A stretch of 7,760 bases of DNA from Chloroflexota bacterium (GTDB lineage Bacteria > Chloroflexota > UBA6077 > CF-72): assembly GCA_019242065.1 (NCBI GenBank), contig JAFAWJ010000222.1, forward strand, positions 1 through 7,760, given 5' to 3'. A program made the translations under genes and the position numbers. Below the pieces are notes generated by a model. That model was not told where the DNA came from, did not search any database, and saw only the letters and a program-made list of their open reading frames with translations. Shown here one piece after another: positions 1-5,778 of this stretch (its first letter is position 1; each line of letters begins with the position of its first letter).

Positions 1-1
1 C

Positions 2-235
2 GACGCGCGCGGCGCCCTGTTGTCGCTCAATGACGCGGCGCTGCGCTGGCTCGACCAGATCGACTGCAGCGTCTCGAGCCGTGGCGAACTCCTGGCCAAG
101 CTGTCCGCCGATCACTACCGTCCGGAGTCACACGCGGACGACGCGCACTGGTTCGGCGCGACCGAGCCGGGGCGTTCTGGGTTTTGGACGTGCCTCCGTT
201 CTGATTACGCTCGGACTGACCGTCGCGGGATCTGA
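2..235 (+). CDS. C-terminal fragment of an unrecognised protein (5' end outside window)
   Basis: Open from the left edge to a TGA at 233-235. The true start lies outside the window; an internal TTG at 20 has no convincing ribosome binding site. The readable part (GALLSLNDAALRWLDQID, then SRGELLAKLSADHYRPE) looks like real protein. It weakly recalls the PAS-like sensor part of some LuxR-type regulators, but no helix-turn-helix or catalytic motif is visible, so I assign no function. The last 25 or so residues (from about position 165) are Cys/Arg/Trp-rich and look less natural. From about position 170 the third frame reads a hydrophobic tail (LGFGRASVLITLGLTVAG) ending at a TGA at 243-245. A frameshift near 165-175 is therefore possible. 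The gene points towards the minus-strand operon and ends 87 bases from the permease stop; no strong terminator is visible between them. Confidence 0.4.
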   Translation, partial: DARGALLSLNDAALRWLDQIDCSVSSRGELLAKLSADHYRPESHADDAHWFGATEPGRSGFWTCLRSDYARTDRRGI

Positions 236-322
236 ATTGAAGTGAGGTGAACTGCCAGGCCACTCCACTCGACGACGACGGAGGCCCCAAACAGGAGGTG
301 GCTCCGTACGTCGCGCAGGGGG

Positions 323-1237
323 TCACAAGTCTCGGCGTGAAAACGCCAGGATCGAACCCAGCAGTGCCAGGAGAACGTAGCCGATCGCCCACCAGATCAG
401 CGCCGGTGCGGGAGCCACATCGGAAAAGAACGGTATGCCGGCGCGCGTGGCTCCGAATGCGGCCAATATGAACGGTGACTGCAAGTAGTACGACGCGCCC
501 CGCCACAGTGCATCGCTGGGAAGCAGCAAACTGACAGCTGTGCCGAGATTGAGCAATGCGTCGGAGCCGGTGGCATCCGGCGCCTGCTGCAGCAGGCGGC
601 CAACGAACTCCAGGATGCCTGCCAGCCACGCTACACCCAACAGGGTGAACATCACGATGCCGTTGGCCAGCGTGGGCAACAGTGTGCTGCCGAGGAGGCT
701 CGTGCTGAGCAGCAGCACTCCCTCCAACAGCATCAACACCACTGCTGGCATCGGCTCCGGCGCGGTGTAGTCCGCAATCAGGCGTGCGACCAGCAGCACC
801 ATGGCGACCATCGCGACGATATACACGCACAGCATCGTCACGTATCCGAGCCAACGTCCCAGGATGAAGTCGGCCCGGCGCAGCGGCCGCGCGAGCACCG
901 CATGCAGGGTGCCCGACTCCACTTCGCCCGAAACGGCACCGACGGCGAGGAACACCGCCAGGAAACTTGCCAGATAGTTCACGACATAAACGCCAAATAG
1001 CGTGAGAAAGGCAAAAGCGACGCTGAGTGAGACGCGTTCCTCCGCCGTACTGCTGGTCGCGATCGAACGAGCATGGGCGAAGTTGAAGCCGAGGGCGAAC
1101 AGGCCGATGAACAGCACGCTGATGGCCACCCCCGCGAGTATCAAGCGTCGGCTGACGGCTTCTTGCAGCGTGAAGCGCGCAATCTCGGTAATCGGGCGAA
1201 GGCGCGCAAGGGGAGAATGCCTGCCGGCGCTGTTCAC
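323..1237 (-). CDS. ABC-2 type transporter permease
   Basis: 304-residue integral membrane protein, the membrane half of an ABC-2 type (NosY-like) transporter. About six hydrophobic segments are visible, near residues 31-53, 69-93, the segment starting GYVTMLCVYIVAM, one around LLEGVLLLSTSLLG, one around FTLLGVAWLAGI, and a last one just before the C-terminal SRRDL. After the second segment comes GEVESGTLHAVLARPLRR, the typical ABC-2 loop (acidic, G-T-L, then RP and basic residues), thought to contact the ATPase. The start is GTG at 1237-1235. It overlaps the ATPase stop in a GTGA tetranucleotide and has no good Shine-Dalgarno, so translation probably depends on coupling. It would form a dimer that works with the adjacent ATPase. 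The substrate cannot be told; ABC-2 systems move drugs, peptides, lipids or polysaccharides. It is the last gene of the operon. A short hairpin (GGCGT, loop GAAA, ACGCC) lies inside its last codons. Confidence 0.9.
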   Translation of the reverse strand: MNSAGRHSPLARLRPITEIARFTLQEAVSRRLILAGVAISVLFIGLFALGFNFAHARSIATSSTAEERVSLSVAFAFLTLFGVYVVNYLASFLAVFLAVGAVSGEVESGTLHAVLARPLRRADFILGRWLGYVTMLCVYIVAMVAMVLLVARLIADYTAPEPMPAVVLMLLEGVLLLSTSLLGSTLLPTLANGIVMFTLLGVAWLAGILEFVGRLLQQAPDATGSDALLNLGTAVSLLLPSDALWRGASYYLQSPFILAAFGATRAGIPFFSDVAPAPALIWWAIGYVLLALLGSILAFSRRDL

Positions 1238-2151
1238 CGGTCGGCAACCGGTTCAACCAGGCTCAGAAAGACATCCTCGAGCGAGGCATGCGACGGCACG
1301 AGCGCGTACAGGCGGTAACCTGCCTGCACCACGGCCTCGCTCAGTCGCGCTGCGACGCTCACGTCGGCCACCGACAGCACCAGCGTGTCCTGGCCGACGT
1401 CGACGATCTGACCGAAGGCAGCCACCAGTTCCAGCAGCGGCGCGTCGACGCGGTCGACGGTTACCCGCAATTCCGGCAGGCCGCCGAGCAGATCCTCCAG
1501 TCGGCCAGAGCCCACCACGCGGCCCCGATCGACAATCGCCACACGGTCGCACACCATTTCGACCTCGCTCAGCAGGTGCGAGTTCAAAAACACGGTCATG
1601 CCCTGGTTCCGCAGCGAGTGGATCAGGTCGCGCACCTCGCGGCGACCGACGGGATCGAGCGCGGACGTCGGCTCGTCGAGTACGACGAGGTCCGGCGCAT
1701 GCATGATGGCCTGCGCCAGGCCGATGCGCTGGGTCATCCCTTTCGAGTAGGACCGCAGGCGGTCACCACCGCGTCCACCCAATCCGACTCTGTCCAGCAC
1801 CTCGGGGATGCGCTCACGGCGCTCTTTACCGCTCAGGCCAGCCAGACGCGCGTGGAAGTCGAGCAATTGCTCTCCGGTCAGCCAGTCGTGAAATCGGAAA
1901 TTCTCCGGCAGATAGCCGACCCGCTGGCGTGCGGCCACATCTGCGACGGGCTTGCCGAACAGCCGCGCCGTGCCGCTCGTGGGCGACACGAGACCGAGCA
2001 GGATCTTGACGGTCGTGGTCTTGCCCGCGCCGTTGGGCCCCAGAAAGCCGAACACCTCGCCGGGCTGAACTGTCAGGTCCAGCCCGTAGAGGGCAAGTCG
2101 ACTGCCATACTCCTTGCGCAGTCCGACGGCTTCGATGGCGGGCGCGGTCAG
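1234..2151 (-). CDS. ABC-2 type transporter ATP-binding protein, probable CTG start
   Basis: Cytoplasmic ATPase of an ABC-2 exporter, 305 residues if it starts at CTG 2151-2149. With that numbering, Walker A is GPNGAGKT (38-45), the Q-loop region is GYLPEN, the signature is a variant SYSKGM (134-139) in place of LSGGQ, Walker B is LVVLDEP with D159 and E160, followed by the D-loop SALD, and the H-loop histidine is H192. The C-terminal region ends in SLEDVFLSL, common in this subfamily. The first standard start codon (GTG at 2055) falls only 5 residues before Walker A and would delete the first beta-strands (EAVGLRKEYGSRLALYGLDL). Between that GTG and the upstream in-frame stop at 2187-2185 there is no ATG, GTG or TTG. 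CTG at 2151 overlaps the upstream TGA as CTGA and gives a normal N-terminus (M-TAPAIEAVGL). The permease follows with a GTGA overlap. The ATPase call is very secure; the start is inferred. Confidence 0.93.
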   Translation of the reverse strand: MTAPAIEAVGLRKEYGSRLALYGLDLTVQPGEVFGFLGPNGAGKTTTVKILLGLVSPTSGTARLFGKPVADVAARQRVGYLPENFRFHDWLTGEQLLDFHARLAGLSGKERRERIPEVLDRVGLGGRGGDRLRSYSKGMTQRIGLAQAIMHAPDLVVLDEPTSALDPVGRREVRDLIHSLRNQGMTVFLNSHLLSEVEMVCDRVAIVDRGRVVGSGRLEDLLGGLPELRVTVDRVDAPLLELVAAFGQIVDVGQDTLVLSVADVSVAARLSEAVVQAGYRLYALVPSHASLEDVFLSLVEPVADR

Positions 2152-3251
2152 TGGACCGCCAGGCCGTTGGCCACGCGCTCGAGCTCAGTTGCCTTGAGCG
2201 TGCCCGCGACGCCAAAGAGGTGGCCGTTGGCGTGCCACACGGCCGCGCTGCCGGCGCCGGAGTTATCGTTCAGCAGCAGGCCCTGGCTGCCATTGAGCGA
2301 CGCGGTTTGCCAGTGCACCTGGTCCACCGGAACGGGGATCGGCAAGGTGTCGTTCCAGTTCTGGATCTGCCGTAACTGACTGACCACGGCTGGTGGCAGG
2401 TCTGGCAAACCCAGCAGAAAATCGCGCATTTCTGGCAAGCTCACGTTGCCCTGGACGTCGACCACCAGCTCGCCGGCCTCGACGACCACCACCTCCTGGC
2501 TGCTCGCACCCGACGGAGCGTAGCTGAGCAACGCCGCGGACGGGATCGACACGCTCAGCACGGCGCCGTCGAACTTGTCCGGCAGGTTCACATCGGGGTG
2601 CCCTGTGGACGCGTAGTAGGCCTGGGCCCTGGCCTTGTCGAACGTGAAGCGCACCTCCGAGGCAGGGCTCACCCTGACTGTCGGTGTCGCACGCAGGTCC
2701 GCGGGCAGTGTGGCGGGATCGGGGGTCAGCAGGGGGAAGCCGATCGTTTGAGCTGCCACCGCCGCGGTCACGGTACGGCTCTCGGCCGCAATTTGCCGCG
2801 CCGCAGCCTCGGGCTGTCCGGAGGACGCGGCGGCCGGCATCTGCAGTGTCCCGAGGTTGCCAAGCGCGCGCATCGAGCGCAAGATGTCGGCCTGCGACTG
2901 GGGGGTGACCTCGATGGCCGAGACCTGCTGGCTGCGGAACTGCGCCAGAAACGAGGCTGCCGCCGAACTACCCTGGGGTGTAAACGCGACGACGACGGTC
3001 AGGATCAACGCCGCCGCAATGGCCGCGCCGGCCGCTCGCCATCGCGTCGGCAATTGCAGGCTCACCGTCGCGCGGACTGGTATCGCGCTCACTGCCTTAT
3101 TTTCAACTGATTGGTGTGTGGACTCTTGAAGACGCCGGGATTCGAATCGTTCGCGAGCAGCGGCCACGCCGTGGAGGTCTGGCACCTGCGGAGGCGCCAG
3201 GCTGGCAATCAGCTTACCGATGTCCGGCTCTCTGTCAGACGAGTTGATCAT
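2148..3251 (-). CDS. one-pass membrane protein, probable anti-sigma factor
   Basis: 367 residues: a cytoplasmic N-terminal part of about 70 residues, one hydrophobic segment at about 73-92 (AAGAAIAAALILTVVVAF), and an exported domain of about 275 residues. The ATG overlaps the sigma-factor stop as ATGA, with a weak GAGAGA Shine-Dalgarno just upstream. Gene order (directly after an ECF sigma factor) and topology are typical of membrane anti-sigma factors, which hold the sigma factor until an envelope signal arrives. The zinc-type anti-sigma motif (HxxxCxxC) is absent; the protein has no cysteine at all. The ending (GHLFGVAGTLKATELERVAN) recalls the end of DUF4367/RseB-like outer domains of some anti-sigma factors, a likeness from memory only. 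It could instead be an accessory subunit or substrate-sensing partner of the ABC transporter encoded next to it. No enzyme motif is seen. Confidence 0.8.
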   Translation of the reverse strand: MINSSDREPDIGKLIASLAPPQVPDLHGVAAARERFESRRLQESTHQSVENKAVSAIPVRATVSLQLPTRWRAAGAAIAAALILTVVVAFTPQGSSAAASFLAQFRSQQVSAIEVTPQSQADILRSMRALGNLGTLQMPAAASSGQPEAAARQIAAESRTVTAAVAAQTIGFPLLTPDPATLPADLRATPTVRVSPASEVRFTFDKARAQAYYASTGHPDVNLPDKFDGAVLSVSIPSAALLSYAPSGASSQEVVVVEAGELVVDVQGNVSLPEMRDFLLGLPDLPPAVVSQLRQIQNWNDTLPIPVPVDQVHWQTASLNGSQGLLLNDNSGAGSAAVWHANGHLFGVAGTLKATELERVANGLAVH

Positions 3252-3871
3252 TGGTCTCTCTCAAGCTTCTGATAATTGACGCGGAAGGCGCTCTCGGCAC
3301 GCGCCAAGAGAACACCGACTGAGCCACGGGCGATGCCCAACGTCGACGCGATTTCCGCGTATGAATATCCTGAGTAGCGCAGGAGCAGGCACTCGCGCTG
3401 CCGCTCGGGAACACCCACGAGTGCGCGGCGAACGGTGGCCCGCTGTTCATCGCGTTCGAGTTGCGCGGAAGCGCTACCCGTGTCTGAAGGAACGACCGTG
3501 TTCGGCGGGTGCTCGAGACGTCCGACTCGCTGCAAGCGCTCGCGGGCGCGGCGCGCAGCGCGAGCCCGATTGAAGGCCAGGTTGAGTCCAACGCGCCGCA
3601 GCCACGCGCCAACCTCGTCGTCAGGTCTGATCTGCAGCGCTGGCGCGCCGGCAAGTCTGAGGAACGTCTCTTGCAGCGTGTCCTCGACTTCCATCCGGTC
3701 GCCGAGCACGCGATAGACCAGGCCGAAGAGATCCGGATAGAAGCGCGTGAAGAGCGCATCAAACCGCTGCAGCTCCGTGGCCTCGTCGCTCACGATCGGG
3801 GGCGGCTCAGCGACCTTCAACACGTCTCGGGCGCCCTGCTGGTTGCTATCGACATTCAACGCATCAAACAC
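3248..3871 (-). CDS. ECF-type RNA polymerase sigma factor (sigma-70 family)
   Basis: 207 residues, the usual ECF size, with only regions 2 and 4. Region 2 runs from about residue 37 (FDALFTRFYPDLFGLVYRVL) through the hallmark VEDTLQETFLRL (62-73) to WLRRVGLNLAFNRAR (90-104). Region 4 starts near R148 and contains VPERQRECLLLRYSGYSYAE followed by the helix-turn-helix IASTLGIARGSVGVLLARA (174-192), which should read the -35 element. The linker is about 45 residues. The chosen start is GTG at 3871, the first start after an upstream in-frame stop, but it has no clear Shine-Dalgarno. GTG codons at residues 17 and 27 would also leave region 2 intact, so the first 30 residues are uncertain. It is the first gene of the operon and ends in an ATGA overlap with the probable anti-sigma gene. 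It likely directs transcription of an envelope or export response; target genes are inferred only from the promoter-like site upstream of the divergent phosphodiesterase gene. Confidence 0.95.
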   Translation of the reverse strand: MFDALNVDSNQQGARDVLKVAEPPPIVSDEATELQRFDALFTRFYPDLFGLVYRVLGDRMEVEDTLQETFLRLAGAPALQIRPDDEVGAWLRRVGLNLAFNRARAARRARERLQRVGRLEHPPNTVVPSDTGSASAQLERDEQRATVRRALVGVPERQRECLLLRYSGYSYAEIASTLGIARGSVGVLLARAESAFRVNYQKLERDQ

Positions 3872-3950
3872 CGCCGCGCTGAGATTTCTTACACGACTAC
3901 CGACGCTCGAACAGCAACGTGTCTGGACCCGCGGCGTACATAGGTAGCAT

Positions 3951-3972
3951 TGTTACAGCTGAACTGTTAACA
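3951..3972. repeat. operator-like inverted repeat over the -35 region
   Basis: TGTTACAG (3951-3958), centre CTGAA (3959-3963), CTGTTAACA (3964-3972). The arms are complementary apart from one extra T in the right arm. The centre and right arm overlap the -35 element of the ECF-like promoter, the place where a repressor or activator dimer could act on either divergent gene. No transcription factor of that kind is encoded in the window. The site could also simply be AT-richer promoter DNA that is symmetrical by chance. Confidence 0.4.
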
Positions 3973-3985
3973 CCGCGATAACGTC
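3960..3985 (+). promoter_or_regulatory. ECF-type promoter candidate for the divergent phosphodiesterase operon
   Basis: TGAAC at 3960-3964, a 17-base spacer, then CGTC at 3982-3985. This matches the general ECF pattern of an AAC-containing -35 and a CGTC-like -10 separated by 16-17 bases. Transcription would start near 3992-3995 and leave a leader of about 55 bases before the ATG at 4049. No comparable pair was found on the minus strand in front of the sigma gene, where only a poor TTAACA, 18-base spacer, TACCTA combination can be picked out. That the neighbouring ECF factor uses this promoter is inference. Confidence 0.5.
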
Positions 3986-4000
3986 GCGCTAACTGCCGCC
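3968..4000. repeat. three tandem 11-base repeats beginning with TAAC
   Basis: TAACACCGCGA (3968-3978), TAACGTCGCGC (3979-3989) and TAACTGCCGCC (3990-4000). TAAC recurs at exactly 11-base intervals, about one helix turn, and CGCG is shared by the first two units at the same offset. Direct repeats of 11 bases are typical of binding sites for OmpR/PhoB-type response regulators. The array covers the spacer, the -10 and the expected start site of the plus-strand promoter. Binding would probably affect initiation. The regulator is unknown. Confidence 0.4.
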
Positions 4001-4048
4001 GCGTCTAGCCTGTCCCTCGTCTTACACGGCACAAAGGAGAGACTGTAC

Positions 4049-5752
4049 ATGCATGCGCACATCAGGGCGGCGAGCACTCGCGTGGCCGCTCTTGTCATTG
4101 GTGCGTCGGTCGCGCTTTCGACGACGGCCGTGGTTGCCCGCCCGGACCGGGTCGACCACGTCCTGCTGATTTCAGTGGATGGTCTGCACCAGAACGACCT
4201 GGACTGGTATGTCGCGAACCATCCGCACTCCGCACTAGCCACACTCACGCGGCACGGAGCAGAGTTCAGCAACGCGCACACGTCTGATCCTTCTGACTCC
4301 GACCCGGGCGGGACGGCGCTGATGACGGGTGGAGATCCCCGCGCCACCGGCGTCTACTACGACGTCGAGTACAGCCACCACGTGTACGAGGCGGGCACCA
4401 CCACCTGCACTGGACCCACCGGCGGCGACGTCGTCTACGACTCACCCGACGACATCGACGCCACGCGCCTTGACGCTGGACAGCACATCTCTGGAATCGA
4501 CCAGAACCCAGCCCTGATCATGAACATGACCGCAACTCCACAGACCCTGTTGCGGCCGGTCACGTTCCCTGTCAGCTCCAAAACCTGCCAGCCGATCTGG
4601 CCGCACTCGTACCTGAAGGTCAACACCATCTACGAGGTCATCAAGTCGGCGGGCATGCGGACCGCCTGGTCTGACAAGCATCCGGTGTACGAGTCCTTCA
4701 ACGGCCCGTCGGGTGACGGCATCGACGACCTCTTCGCGCCAGAGATCGACTCCAACGCGGTCGAGCCGAATGGCAAACCCTACGGTTCGGACTGGGCGCA
4801 CGACGATGCCGCCACCAAACAGTACGACGGCTACAAAGTTCAGGCGGTCATCAACGAGATCAACGGATTTGACCACAGCGGCCGCACCCGGGTCGGCACT
4901 CCGGCGATCTTTGGAATGAATTTCCAGACCGTTTCCGTTGCCCAGAAGCTCGATTCGCCGGGTGTGCTCAGCGGTCCGGACGCAAGCGGCAACTACACAC
5001 TCGGTCCGGTTGAAACGGGCGGCTACTACCCCGGCACCAATATACCCCAGCCACTCCTGCAAGGCGCACTGGATTACGTCAACGCACAGCTCGAACGGAT
5101 GGTGGATGCCATCCAGGCACGCGGCCTGAACTCCTCCACGGCCATCATCATCACCGCCAAACACGGCCAGTCGCCGCAAGACCCGAACCTGGTGCGCCGC
5201 ATCCAGGACGGGCCAATTATCTCCGCGATCAATAGTGCATGGCAGGCGCAGCACCCCGCGAACGCGACATTGATTGTCGCCGGCACCGACGACGACTTGT
5301 GGCAGAGCTACCTCTCGGATCGGTCGCAGGCAGCAACTGACTTCGTCAAAGACTGGCTGTGGACCCACGATGCGCCGGCACAGACGGTGAGCGGCTCGAC
5401 GGTCACGGTCGCGCATTCCGGCCTGGCGCAGATCTACGCCGGGAAGGAGTCCGCGGATTTCTTTGGTGTGCCTACGTCTGACCCCCGACACCCTGACGTG
5501 TTCGGCCGCGTGCAGGTGGGCGTCATCTACACCGGGTCGGCAAAGCTGGCTGAGCACGGCGGCGACAATCCGGCTGACCGAAGCGTGCCCATTCTGGTGT
5601 ACGCCCCGGCCGCAGTTGAATCCGGCTCGTCGAGCCAGTGGGTCGAGACGACGCAGGTCGCGCCCACAATCCTGCGGCTGCTCGGGCTGGACCCTCAGGC
5701 ACTGCGGGCGGTGCAGATCGAGGGCACACGAGTCTTACCGGGGCTCGACTAA
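4049..5752 (+). CDS. exported type I phosphodiesterase / nucleotide pyrophosphatase family protein
   Basis: 567 residues, alkaline phosphatase superfamily. A Sec-type signal peptide (hydrophobic core about 12-28, ending VVA-R near 30/31) sends it out of the cytoplasm. The first metal aspartate is D44 in LLISVDGLHQND. The nucleophile is probably S84 in PSDSDPGGTALMTGGDPRATG, placed where the PTxPN threonine sits in classical NPP enzymes. Further blocks are GMNFQTVSVAQK (290-300), IIITAKHGQSPQDP (366-379) and EHGGDNPADRSVPILVYAP (502-520), the last with the expected metal ligand H503. Where classical enzymes have DHG, this one has K371-H372-G; from memory AKHGQSP is common in this subgroup, so this is not a broken enzyme. 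C120 and C180 could form a disulfide. The family cleaves phosphodiesters or monoesters; the substrate is unknown. The start is ATG 4049 with AAAGGAGA at 4033-4040. A propeller protein gene follows 26 bases downstream, probably in the same operon. Confidence 0.92.
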   Translation: MHAHIRAASTRVAALVIGASVALSTTAVVARPDRVDHVLLISVDGLHQNDLDWYVANHPHSALATLTRHGAEFSNAHTSDPSDSDPGGTALMTGGDPRATGVYYDVEYSHHVYEAGTTTCTGPTGGDVVYDSPDDIDATRLDAGQHISGIDQNPALIMNMTATPQTLLRPVTFPVSSKTCQPIWPHSYLKVNTIYEVIKSAGMRTAWSDKHPVYESFNGPSGDGIDDLFAPEIDSNAVEPNGKPYGSDWAHDDAATKQYDGYKVQAVINEINGFDHSGRTRVGTPAIFGMNFQTVSVAQKLDSPGVLSGPDASGNYTLGPVETGGYYPGTNIPQPLLQGALDYVNAQLERMVDAIQARGLNSSTAIIITAKHGQSPQDPNLVRRIQDGPIISAINSAWQAQHPANATLIVAGTDDDLWQSYLSDRSQAATDFVKDWLWTHDAPAQTVSGSTVTVAHSGLAQIYAGKESADFFGVPTSDPRHPDVFGRVQVGVIYTGSAKLAEHGGDNPADRSVPILVYAPAAVESGSSSQWVETTQVAPTILRLLGLDPQALRAVQIEGTRVLPGLD

Positions 5753-5778
5753 ACCGACTCAACACTCGGAGGAAGACC

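Noticed and set aside
280..305. Possible terminator stem in the convergent gap between the left-edge gene and the permease
   Set aside because: GGAGGCC against GGCTCC gives only a bulged 6-7 base stem with a 13-base loop and no T-run on either strand.
334..347. Hairpin GGCGT-GAAA-ACGCC
   Set aside because: Perfect but only 5 base pairs, inside the last codons of the permease, with no T-run; probably chance.
27..1256. Minus-strand open frame of 409 codons across the permease gene
   Set aside because: Arg/His/Ser-rich shadow in another frame. The 304-residue reading has clear membrane segments, ABC-2 loop features and an overlap start.
1288..2379. Plus-strand open frame of 363 codons opposite the ATPase gene
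   Set aside because: The composition is His/Gln/Arg-rich with no motif, while the opposite strand carries all ABC ATPase motifs.
3897..3950. 17-codon minus-strand leader reading frame before the sigma gene
   Set aside because: It has an ATG and a stop but no Shine-Dalgarno and no distinctive codons; a frame this short is expected by chance.
4442..5557. Minus-strand open frame of 371 codons opposite the phosphodiesterase gene
   Set aside because: Typical high-GC antisense shadow; the plus strand has a signal peptide, Shine-Dalgarno and family motifs.
5638..5778. Extended start for the propeller protein inside the phosphodiesterase gene
   Set aside because: It would add 47 residues in front of a clear signal peptide and ignore the strong GGAGGAAG placed for ATG 5779.
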